A stretch of DNA of 6,782 nt, taken from positions 1-6,782 of the forward strand of contig DASXNH010000202.1 in assembly GCA_036495195.1 (NCBI GenBank), read 5' to 3'. The position numbers were made by a program, and so were the translations under genes. The notes below the pieces were generated by a model that was not told where the DNA came from, searched no databases, and saw only the letters and a list, made by a program, of their open reading frames with translations. Below, piece after piece: positions 1-6,479 of the stretch. Numbering within the stretch: position 1 is the stretch's first letter; each line of letters begins with the position of its first letter. Source of the DNA: Palsa-872 sp036495195. GTDB lineage: Bacteria; Chloroflexota; Dormibacteria; Dormibacterales; Dormibacteraceae.

Positions 1-119
1 AATGCCCAGCCTTCAATCCCCACCCCGTTCCCAGCCCGTCCCCAAGACAGGCCACGACCTCAAGCGTGCCTATCGTCGCCTCGCGCGTTCGCGCGGCCCG
101 CGCCCGCCCGACCAGGACC
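1..119. other. Non-coding flank after the operon
   Basis: No reading frame with recognisable protein content covers these bases; open frames here are extensions of shadow frames from the neighbouring gene. Apart from the inverted repeat at 82-95 I see no promoter, RNA gene or repeat. Whether it is an intergenic space or the edge of another gene on the left cannot be decided from this window. Confidence 0.4.
82..95. repeat. Small GC-rich inverted repeat downstream of the last gene
   Basis: CGCGCG-TT-CGCGCG is a perfect inverted repeat 24 bases past the stop of the last gene. In RNA it would form at least a five-pair stem with a tetraloop. It has no following U-tract in the transcribed (minus) direction, so it is not a canonical Rho-independent terminator. 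It could be a transcript 3'-end stabiliser or simply chance in GC-rich DNA; an overlapping GCGCGG-C-CCGCGC-like pairing (91-103) competes with it. Confidence 0.3.
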
Positions 120-1256
120 CTAGCCGGCCGTTTGCGTCGTCCTCTTCTCCGGCAGCACGATCTGCCGCGCGTGGGTGATCTCCGCCAGGAACTCCGTGTC
201 GACATTCACCCCCAGCCCGGGCCCTTGCGGCACCTTCAGCCGTCCCTCGACCAGCACGAACGGCTCGGTGACATCGCGGTGGTAGTAGCGTTCCGACGCT
301 GACGTGTCGCCCGGGAGGGTGAAGTTGCGCATCGCCGCCATCGCCACGTTGCCCGCGCGCCCCAGCCCCGTCTCCAGCATCCCCCCCATCCACACCGGCA
401 CCCCTTGCTCGGCGCAAAGGTCGTGGATCCGGCGCGCCTCCAGGTAGCCCCCGACGCGCCCAGGCTTGATGTTGATGATCTGGCAGGCCCCGAGCTGAAT
501 GGCGTCTGCCGCCGCCTGTGCGGAGGTGATCGACTCGTCAAGGCAGATCGCGGTCTGCACCACCTTCGCCAGCTCCGCATGGGCAAGCACCTGGTCCTCA
601 GGAAGCGGCTGCTCGATGAGCAGCAACTCGAACGCGTCGAGCTGGGCCAGGTGCTTGGCGTCCGACACCGAGTAGGCAGTGTTCGCGTCCACCTGGAGGG
701 GGACGTCGCCGAAACGCTCCCTCACCGCGCGCACGGGCTCGACATCCCAGCCCGGCTTGATCTTCAACTTGATTCGGCGATAGCCCTGGTCGAGATAGTC
801 GCCCACCGTCTTCAGGAGCGCCGGGATCGAAGAATGGATCCCGACCGACACCCCACAATCGACCTCCTCCCTGACGGCACCGAAGAAGTGCGCGAAGGAT
901 TCGCCCCCTGCGCGCAGCTGCGCATCCAGGATCGCCATCTCGATCGACGCCTTCGCCATCTGATGGCCGTGAACGGGTCTTAGAACCTGAGCGACGTCCT
1001 CCGCCGACAGACGCTCGCGCTCGAACAGTCTCGGCAGCAGGTGATGAACGAGAATGTGTTGAGCCCCGTCCACATACTCGGACGAGTAGGTGGGCTCCTC
1101 GGTCGCCACGCACTCACCCCAGCCGTCACCGTCGCTGGTTCGCGCCTTCAGCAGGAGGATGTCCCGCTCGGTCTGGATCCCGAAAGATGTCTCGAACGGC
1201 GCGACGAGCGGCAGCCGGATGCGGAACAGCTCGACTGCTTCGAGAGTCAACGTCAC
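120..1256 (-). CDS. menC: o-Succinylbenzoate synthase / N-succinylamino acid racemase (enolase superfamily, NSAR/OSBS group)
   Basis: A 378-residue muconate-lactonising subgroup member of the enolase superfamily. Enzymes of this group either dehydrate SHCHC to o-succinylbenzoate (menaquinone pathway), racemise N-succinyl or N-acyl amino acids, or do both. Catalytic residues are visible: Lys163 and Lys165 (KLKIK), metal ligands Asp190 (VDANTAY), Glu215 (IEQPL) and Asp240 (LDESI), and the second base Lys264 (NIKPGRVGG). Arg267 in the last motif matches the arginine associated with racemase activity in the Amycolatopsis enzyme. The N-terminal capping domain begins LEAVELFRIRLPLVAPFETSFG in two pieces split by strand turns. 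I chose the GTG at 1256: it lies 10 nt after the aldo/keto reductase and makes the residue numbers agree within one with Amycolatopsis. ATGs at 1304, 1310 and 1343 would add up to 29 non-conserved residues overlapping the upstream gene. It is the last gene of the operon. Confidence 0.9.
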   Translation of the reverse strand: MTLTLEAVELFRIRLPLVAPFETSFGIQTERDILLLKARTSDGDGWGECVATEEPTYSSEYVDGAQHILVHHLLPRLFERERLSAEDVAQVLRPVHGHQMAKASIEMAILDAQLRAGGESFAHFFGAVREEVDCGVSVGIHSSIPALLKTVGDYLDQGYRRIKLKIKPGWDVEPVRAVRERFGDVPLQVDANTAYSVSDAKHLAQLDAFELLLIEQPLPEDQVLAHAELAKVVQTAICLDESITSAQAAADAIQLGACQIINIKPGRVGGYLEARRIHDLCAEQGVPVWMGGMLETGLGRAGNVAMAAMRNFTLPGDTSASERYYHRDVTEPFVLVEGRLKVPQGPGLGVNVDTEFLAEITHARQIVLPEKRTTQTAG

Positions 1257-1266
1257 GATGTGGATG

Positions 1267-2172
1267 TTATTCGGCTGATAGGGAGAGGGCAGTGAGACGA
1301 GCATCGTCATCGTCCGTGAGCTCGACATCCGCGGCGGCGACATTCTCCTCGAGCTGACGCAAGTTGGATGCGCCAGGGATGGCGACCACGTTGGGTTTGC
1401 GAATGAGCCACGCGAGCGCCACCTGCGAGCTGGTCGCCCCCAGCTTCGCGCCGATCTCGCCCAGCGCGTTCACGAGCGGCTGCAGGCGCTGCCGCGACTC
1501 GGCGCTGAACGCACGCCGGCCGCGCCTGAAATTTTTCGGGGGCGACTGCTGATACTTGCCCGACAGGAGTCCCTGGCCCAGGGGGCTGTACGCGATGATC
1601 AGCCGCCCCTCTCGCTGCGCCCAGGGCAGCAGCTCCATCTCCGGCCCGCGCTCTATCAAGCTGAAGCGGACCTGGTTCGAAAGCACCGACCCGCCGAGGG
1701 CGCTTTCCGCCGCCTGCCATTGGGCGAGCGAGTGGTTGCTGACTCCAACGTGCGTCACCAGTCCCGAATCGACCAGCCTTTTCATCCGCGGCATCGTCGC
1801 CCGTGGCGGAAAGAACGGGCTGGGCCAGTGGAGCTGATAGAGATCGAGTCGATCGACGCCCAGCCGCCGTGCGCTGGCACGGGCGCGACTCGCAGCCATG
1901 AACGGAAGGCCGATCGGAAAAAGCTTCGTCGCCAGGAACACCTTCTCGCGCCGGCCCCGAATCGCCTCTCCGACGATGCGCTCGGAACGCCCGAGCCCGT
2001 ACACCTCCGCCGTGTCGATGAGGTTCACGCCGAGCTCCAGCGCGCGCTTGACGATCGCGCCGGCCTCGCCGCTCGCGTACTCCTTGCCATAGCCCCATTC
2101 GGTCGAGCCGAACTGCCAGGTGCCGAGCCCGATCGCGGACAGACGGACTCCTCGGACCTCGACGAACTTCAT
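1267..2172 (-). CDS. Aldo/keto reductase
   Basis: A 301-residue TIM-barrel oxidoreductase that reduces aldehydes or ketones with NAD(P)H. The full catalytic tetrad is visible: Asp53 and Tyr58 in LIDTAEVYG, Lys83 in FLATKLF and His115 in YQLHWP. The N-terminal block SAIGLGTWQFG (12-22), the strand GVSNHS, the cofactor-phosphate region YSPLGQGLLSGKY and the C-terminal IPGASNLRQLEENV are also in order, and the length is normal. The ATG at 2172 overlaps the NUDIX stop (ATGA), with a possible GGTGAG ribosome binding site eight bases upstream. The C-terminus is acidic (a run of four Asp). The gene ends 10 nt before the preferred start of the racemase/synthase gene. Substrate is not predictable; aldo/keto reductases of this type are often promiscuous. 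Confidence 0.93.
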   Translation of the reverse strand: MKFVEVRGVRLSAIGLGTWQFGSTEWGYGKEYASGEAGAIVKRALELGVNLIDTAEVYGLGRSERIVGEAIRGRREKVFLATKLFPIGLPFMAASRARASARRLGVDRLDLYQLHWPSPFFPPRATMPRMKRLVDSGLVTHVGVSNHSLAQWQAAESALGGSVLSNQVRFSLIERGPEMELLPWAQREGRLIIAYSPLGQGLLSGKYQQSPPKNFRRGRRAFSAESRQRLQPLVNALGEIGAKLGATSSQVALAWLIRKPNVVAIPGASNLRQLEENVAAADVELTDDDDARLTALSLSAE

Positions 2173-2774
2173 CGCGGCAGCTCACCACGAGCAAGGCGGT
2201 CGTAAACCATCTGCGACCACGACTCCATGCCCAGGTAGTAGATGCGCATCTCATCCAGGGTCAACAGCTCGCCCGCCAGCTTCTCGGTTTCACGAATCGC
2301 GATGTCCGGCGAACTGCCGTCGACAAGAAACACGACCCCCAGATGGACCTTCGACACCGGCGACGACTCGTCGTTGAGAAGCCCGATGAGCTTCGCTTCG
2401 AAGGTGCCGTCGTAGACGACCTCCTCTTCCCACTCCCGTTTCAGACCGTCCTGGATCGGATCGCCCCCCTCGAGGTCTCCGGGATTGATGTGGCCGCCAA
2501 GCCCCAAGGAGTACTGCTTGCGCAAACGCTTCTCGGACGAGGCACGCAGCCGGTGGGTCAAGAAATACCGATCGCCGTGGCGAAACACCACGTACGGGAT
2601 GATCTGCTGGTAGCTGGGATCGTCTTCGACCTTGGCGCGCGCCATGAAGAAGTGGTGCTCGCGAATCACCGACTGACGCTCCTCGAGCCGATCGCTGACG
2701 AAGCCATGCCATGCGCCGTCGGGAAAGATGTCCTCCCTCTTTACGACCAGGACCTGCTCCGAAGCGGCGCTCAT
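2169..2774 (-). CDS. NUDIX hydrolase-like protein (predicted MutT-type phosphoesterase)
   Basis: A 201-residue protein with a NUDIX fold; the family hydrolyses nucleoside diphosphates linked to another moiety. After a roughly 55-residue N-terminal extension come IIPYVVFRHGDRYFLTHR (58-75), SLGLGGHIN (89-97) and the NUDIX helix KREWEEEV (112-119). Against the G-x5-E-x7-REUxEE-xGU pattern, Gly99, Arg113, Glu114, Glu117 and Glu118 are in register, but the first Glu is Asp105 and the late Gly is Val120. The metal-binding glutamates of the helix are intact, so activity is plausible. The reading frame is open further upstream to 2918, but the ATG at 2774 overlaps the upstream TGA as ATGA and gives a sensible N-terminus; there is no ribosome binding site, which suggests translational coupling. 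It is coupled in turn to the aldo/keto reductase by ATGA. The substrate is unknown. Confidence 0.85.
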   Translation of the reverse strand: MSAASEQVLVVKREDIFPDGAWHGFVSDRLEERQSVIREHHFFMARAKVEDDPSYQQIIPYVVFRHGDRYFLTHRLRASSEKRLRKQYSLGLGGHINPGDLEGGDPIQDGLKREWEEEVVYDGTFEAKLIGLLNDESSPVSKVHLGVVFLVDGSSPDIAIRETEKLAGELLTLDEMRIYYLGMESWSQMVYDRLARGELPR

Positions 2775-3790
2775 AGCTGGGTCATATCGATGAGAGGCTC
2801 CGTGCGCTGCGGGTTCAACGAGCGGATGTCGAGCGGCGGCGAATCGCCGTTGATCATCGCCGCCAGGTTGTCCGCCACCGCAGGCGAATGCATCACCCCG
2901 TGGCCGCTGAAGCCGCACGACGCCCAGACGCCATGACGCTTCGTCTCGCCGACCAGCGGGTGGTGATCAAAGGTCACCTCGTAGTTGCCGGCGAGAAAAC
3001 CGTCGGGTTCTTGCACGGCAGCGCGCGGCGCCCGCATCGCGAGCCAGTCGCGGATGCGCCCCCAATCGTGCTGGTCGCCAGGCCCCATCACCCAGAGCCT
3101 CTTCTCGCGTTCGCGGAAGTGGAAGCCCGATCCCGCCTCCAGCGTCAGGGGCACCTTGTCATCCAACCAGTCGTACGGGCCCGTTATGAACACGCCGCGC
3201 TCAACCGCCTCAACCGGCAGCGCGACCTCGAGTCTCTCTGCTACCTCCGTCGACCACACGCCGCAAGCCACGACCACGATGTCCGCCGCGAGATCTCTCG
3301 CCCCCGCCTCTCGCCCAAGGCGAAAGTCGACCCCGAGCTCGCGCGCCTCCTCGATGTAGGCACCGAGGATCTCGAGCGGGACATACTGCCCGTCGAGCGC
3401 GCAGAAGTTGGCGCCTTGAATGCCGGTGTCGTCGAGCCACGGCACAAGGGACCGCGGGTCCGGATGCTCGATCGGCAGGCCGCGGGCCCGCTGGAACTCG
3501 GCCCTGCGGCGGAGCTCGACCGCCGCCTCCGGCGTCTCAGCGAGGTACAGGTAGCCGTTGGCCTGAAAGTGGACGTGCTTGGCACGCTGGACGAAGAAAT
3601 CCCGCGACGCGAGGGCGAGCGCGATGTTCAGGTCGCTGCCGTGCTGAGTGCGAAACCCGCCGAGGGCTTTCGAGGTCGAGCCCGAGGGCTCTGCCGCTGG
3701 GTCGAAGACCACCACATCCCGGCGCCCCCGCCGCGCGAGCGCCCACGCCAGCGAAGCGCCGGCCACCCCGGCGCCCAGGATGGTGACCAT
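2771..3790 (-). CDS. FAD-dependent oxidoreductase of the DAO / sarcosine oxidase beta type
   Basis: A 339-residue flavoenzyme of the D-amino acid oxidase superfamily, which oxidises amines or amino acids at the C-N bond (sarcosine, glycine, proline, D-amino acids) to imines. The N-terminal Rossmann motif is ILGAGVAGASLAWAL (Gly6, Gly8, Gly11), with Asp30 at the end of the second strand where Glu is more usual. It is followed by SKALGGFRTQHGSDLNIAL (44-62), a block typical of SoxB-like members, and by VVACGVWS near the middle (FAD-contacting region). The C-terminal FAD block is WASCGFSGHGVMHSPAVADN. There is no signal peptide or membrane helix, so it is probably cytoplasmic. The start overlaps the B3/4 stop (TGATG) and the stop overlaps the NUDIX start (ATGA). 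The substrate cannot be assigned. A heterotetrameric sarcosine oxidase is unlikely because no alpha, gamma or delta subunit gene is adjacent. Confidence 0.88.
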   Translation of the reverse strand: MVTILGAGVAGASLAWALARRGRRDVVVFDPAAEPSGSTSKALGGFRTQHGSDLNIALALASRDFFVQRAKHVHFQANGYLYLAETPEAAVELRRRAEFQRARGLPIEHPDPRSLVPWLDDTGIQGANFCALDGQYVPLEILGAYIEEARELGVDFRLGREAGARDLAADIVVVACGVWSTEVAERLEVALPVEAVERGVFITGPYDWLDDKVPLTLEAGSGFHFREREKRLWVMGPGDQHDWGRIRDWLAMRAPRAAVQEPDGFLAGNYEVTFDHHPLVGETKRHGVWASCGFSGHGVMHSPAVADNLAAMINGDSPPLDIRSLNPQRTEPLIDMTQL

Positions 3791-4440
3791 CAGACGAGGC
3801 GCACCAGGCCGCGGCCGAAAACTGCGACCAGCTCCGCCGTGCGGTCGATCATCTCGTCGCTCACGGGCAAAAAGTAGATCCAGGCCGCGCGCTCCGTGTC
3901 TGTGGTGATCATCGTCCGGGCGGAGTCGGACGTGGGATTACCGATTGGTCCCTCGGCGTCGGCGACGCAGATGCGGCCGGCGACGTTGACACGCTCCTTG
4001 CCGATGCCCGTGTAGCTCTCGCCCTCGCCGCCGAGCCGCACCACGAGCTCCTCGCCGCGCACCTTCCCAAGGTCGTACAGCCCGACCGGTACCTGCAGCT
4101 GAACCGACAGCGCATTGGCGACGTCGACCAGGGAGTTGATCCGCGGAAGCTGTTCGCCTTTCTTGAGCCGGCGCAGGAGCGCCTCGGATGACGGTCGGAC
4201 GCGGGTCGGATCGATTCCGAACCGCCTGTACAGCGCCCGCGCCGGAGCGGGGTCGGCGACATCGCCGGTTTTGACCGCCTGGGCGGTGCGTTTGACCTCC
4301 AGCTCGAAGTCCTCCCGCGGCTCCATCACCTCGAGCTCATGAAGCTCGAAGGTGACGAGCTCGATGTCGAGCTCGGATCGGACGGTCAGCAAAGTTCTTC
4401 CAGCTGCTCGAAGAAACCGGGGTAGGAGATTTCCACGCAT
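3790..4440 (-). CDS. Free-standing B3/4-domain protein (PheRS-beta editing-domain-like)
   Basis: A 216-residue protein made almost only of the B3/4 fold found in the beta chain of phenylalanyl-tRNA synthetase. In PheRS that domain hydrolyses Tyr-tRNA(Phe); the role of free-standing copies is not settled. Recognisable blocks are LYRRFGIDPTRVRPSSEALL (70-89), LPRINSLVDVANALS (98-112), VPVGLYDLGKVRG (117-129), GESYTGIG (140-147) and the C-terminal GPIGNPTSDSARTMIT (164-179). No tRNA-synthetase core, signal peptide or membrane segment is present. The ATG at 4440 has GAGGA six bases upstream but overlaps aroA by 55 nt. A TTG at 4392 (overlap 7 nt, 200 residues) would start nearer the conserved domain and is a real alternative. 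Its stop overlaps the next start by one base (TGATG), so it is coupled to the FAD oxidoreductase gene. Fold assignment is confident; function is not. Confidence 0.85.
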   Translation of the reverse strand: MRGNLLPRFLRAAGRTLLTVRSELDIELVTFELHELEVMEPREDFELEVKRTAQAVKTGDVADPAPARALYRRFGIDPTRVRPSSEALLRRLKKGEQLPRINSLVDVANALSVQLQVPVGLYDLGKVRGEELVVRLGGEGESYTGIGKERVNVAGRICVADAEGPIGNPTSDSARTMITTDTERAAWIYFLPVSDEMIDRTAELVAVFGRGLVRLV

Positions 4441-5642
4441 TCGGCGTCCTCGATCTCGGTCTCGCCGTCAGCGAGGAGCCCGGCAACCGCGAGCGCCATC
4501 GCGACCCGGTGATCTCCGAGCGAACGAACCTGCGCGCCGTGGAGCGCGGACGGGCCTTCGACGATCCAGCCGTCGGCGGTCGCAGTGATGTTCGCGCCCA
4601 TCGCGGAAAGTCCCTCCGCCATCGCCGCGATGCGGTCCGACTCCTTCACCCGCAGCTCAGCCGCCCCTGAGATGTGGCTGCGTCCTGTGAGCTGTGTGGC
4701 GGCGACCGCGAGGATCGGCAGCTCGTCGATCATCTCTGCAGCCGTGTCACCGGCGACCTCCAGCGGGTCGTCGGAGAACGCAGCATGGACCTCGAGGTCG
4801 GCGACCAGCTCGCCCGCGCTGTGTCGCTTCCGAGATTTGTGGATGTCGAAGCCGTGATGGCGCAGGAGGTCGAGGAAGGCGGTGCGCGTGGGGTTCACCC
4901 CGACGCCGGGGAGCACCACTGTCGACCCCGGCACGAGGCCTGTCGCAACGAGCCAGAAGCTCGCCGCGCTGAGATCACCCGGGATCTCGATGTCGAATGG
5001 CTTGAGCATGGTCGCCCTGCGGATCTCCACGCGTCCCTCGTGAGCAGTGATGTCGGCCCCCATGGATCGCAACATCAGCTCGGTGTGGTCGCGAGTAATC
5101 ACAGGTTCGACGACGGCTGTGGTGCCTTGGGCAAACAGTCCCGCGAGCAGCACCGCCGATTTGACCTGCGCGCTCGCCACCGGCATCTCGTACTCGATGC
5201 CATGCAGAGGCACCTGTCCGCCGACGCGCAGGGGCGGCCATTGCGCGTGCGCTCCCATCTCGAGAAGGGGCTTCACCACGCGGTCCATCGGCCTTCGCGC
5301 CAGCGATGCATCGCCGGTGAGCTCGCTGACAAAATCCTGCGCCGCGAGGATGCCCGCGAGCAGGCGCATGGTGGTGCCCGAGTTGCCACAGTCCAGCCGC
5401 CCGGCGGGCTTGCGCACGCCGTCCAATCCAAATCCGCGAATGGCTGACTCTTCGATCTCCGCGCCCAGCGCGCGCAGGCAGTTGGCGGTCGACTGCACGT
5501 CGGCGCCGGTGGACAGCCCTTGGATACGGCTCCAACCATCGGCCAGCGAGCCGAGGATCAGAGCGCGGTGCGAGATCGATTTGTCGCCGGGCAGGGTGAC
5601 CTCGCCCTCGAGCCGTTCTGCTTTGCGAACAGTCGCTATCAA
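4386..5642 (-). CDS. aroA: 3-phosphoshikimate 1-carboxyvinyltransferase (EPSP synthase)
   Basis: Transfers the enolpyruvyl group of PEP to shikimate 3-phosphate, the penultimate step to chorismate and the target of glyphosate. From the TTG at 5642 the protein has 418 residues, normal for the family. Visible blocks are PGDKSISHR (Lys21, Ser22, Arg26), GNSGTTMRLL (86-95), SAQVKS (157-162), RDHTE (184-188), NPTR (250-253), the catalytic Asp region EMIDELP (303-309), KESDR (333-337) and GDHRVAMA (376-383). All expected active-site blocks are present. The TTG overlaps the tyrA stop as TTGA, like the ATGA junctions further on, and gives the family-typical N-terminus. A GTG at 5666 would add eight residues and has no ribosome binding site at normal spacing, so I prefer TTG; this choice is uncertain. 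The gene itself is certain. Confidence 0.96.
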   Translation of the reverse strand: MIATVRKAERLEGEVTLPGDKSISHRALILGSLADGWSRIQGLSTGADVQSTANCLRALGAEIEESAIRGFGLDGVRKPAGRLDCGNSGTTMRLLAGILAAQDFVSELTGDASLARRPMDRVVKPLLEMGAHAQWPPLRVGGQVPLHGIEYEMPVASAQVKSAVLLAGLFAQGTTAVVEPVITRDHTELMLRSMGADITAHEGRVEIRRATMLKPFDIEIPGDLSAASFWLVATGLVPGSTVVLPGVGVNPTRTAFLDLLRHHGFDIHKSRKRHSAGELVADLEVHAAFSDDPLEVAGDTAAEMIDELPILAVAATQLTGRSHISGAAELRVKESDRIAAMAEGLSAMGANITATADGWIVEGPSALHGAQVRSLGDHRVAMALAVAGLLADGETEIEDAECVEISYPGFFEQLEELC

Positions 5643-6466
5643 GTCGACTTCATCTCGTGAGCCCACCGTTCGCGAACCAAGCGCGCCTCCTCGAAGAGTT
5701 CGACCAGCCGCGGATCGTCGTCCTGAAGATGGCGTCGCAGGCGCGCCAGGGTGGCGCTGATGGCATCGAGCTGCTCGACCAGGTTGGCGCGATTGGTCCG
5801 CGAGATCCCCGCGTACAGCTCCGGGTCGCCGGCCGCGAGGCGGCTCATGTCGCGAAAGCCGGAAGCGGCCAGCTTAGACGCCTCCGACCAGTCGGGCCGG
5901 CTGGACAGAGAAAGGACATAGCCCACCGACAGGAGGAAGGCGGCGTGGCTGACACCGGCCACGAGCCGGTCGTGAGTCGCCGCATCCATGATCATTGGGC
6001 GCGCGCCGACCGCTTCAACCAGCGCAGTCACCGCCGGATCGCCCTTCGTGAGCACCCAGGGGGCGCCTTTGAAGATCGACGCGTCGGCCGCGTCGATTCC
6101 AGACGCCTCTTTGCCACACATCGGATGGCCGCCCACAAGCTCGATCGCGGATGCCGCCGCCCACTCCATCACGCTCTCCTTCGTGCTGGCCATGTCGGTG
6201 ACCACCTTGCCATCGACTCGCCCGCGCAGGTTCGCGAACACGTTCTTCATCGCGAGAATAGGCACCGCAACGACCACCATGTCCGCCAGGTCGACCACCG
6301 AGAGGTCCGCGCTCGCGGTGTCGACGATGCCCCGATCCAGGGCCTTGCGCAAAGTCATGGAGTCGGGATCGCTCCCGACGACGACGGTTCCAGGCTGCGC
6401 CTCCTTGAGCGCCAGCCCGAGCGAGCAGCCCATCAGTCCGAGGCCCACTATCGCGACAGCGGGCAT
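5639..6466 (-). CDS. tyrA: Prephenate/arogenate dehydrogenase (TyrA)
   Basis: Oxidatively decarboxylates prephenate (or arogenate) to 4-hydroxyphenylpyruvate (or tyrosine), the tyrosine branch of aromatic synthesis. The 275-residue chain opens with a Rossmann motif, IVGLGLMG (G8, G10, G13), followed by Asp33 at the end of the second strand, which favours NAD over NADP. The active-site blocks TDMASTKE (Ser94) and GGHPMCGKE (His114) follow; the latter has Cys-Gly-Lys where Ala-Gly-Ser/Thr is usual. The C-terminal helical domain carries GFRDMSRLA and then ends, so there is no ACT regulatory domain and no fused chorismate mutase. The usual SHLPH segment reads SHAAF, losing the second histidine. 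The ATG at 6466 sits directly before the nucleotide-binding strand, and no in-frame start exists between it and the aroF stop. No clear Shine-Dalgarno sequence is visible, so coupling to aroF is likely. Confidence 0.93.
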   Translation of the reverse strand: MPAVAIVGLGLMGCSLGLALKEAQPGTVVVGSDPDSMTLRKALDRGIVDTASADLSVVDLADMVVVAVPILAMKNVFANLRGRVDGKVVTDMASTKESVMEWAAASAIELVGGHPMCGKEASGIDAADASIFKGAPWVLTKGDPAVTALVEAVGARPMIMDAATHDRLVAGVSHAAFLLSVGYVLSLSSRPDWSEASKLAASGFRDMSRLAAGDPELYAGISRTNRANLVEQLDAISATLARLRRHLQDDDPRLVELFEEARLVRERWAHEMKST

Positions 6467-6479
6467 GTGAGAGTGCGGG

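Noticed and set aside
82..95. Rho-independent terminator for the operon
   Set aside because: The stem is present but short, with no U-run in the direction of transcription, so I list it only as an inverted repeat.
405..983. Plus-strand open frame (192 codons) opposite the menC-type gene
   Set aside because: Antisense shadow; composition is an artefact of GC-rich codons.
2775..2918. Upstream extension of the NUDIX frame by 48 residues
   Set aside because: It lies within the coding sequence of the FAD oxidoreductase, shows no conserved content, and the ATGA junction at 2771-2774 gives a better start.
2888..3877. Long plus-strand open frame (329 codons) opposite the FAD oxidoreductase gene
   Set aside because: Its translation is rich in Arg, His and Pro with no recognisable domain, and it mirrors a clearly real gene. 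High GC removes stop codons from antisense frames.
4674..5447. Plus-strand open frame (257 codons) opposite aroA
   Set aside because: Antisense shadow of aroA with no domain signal.
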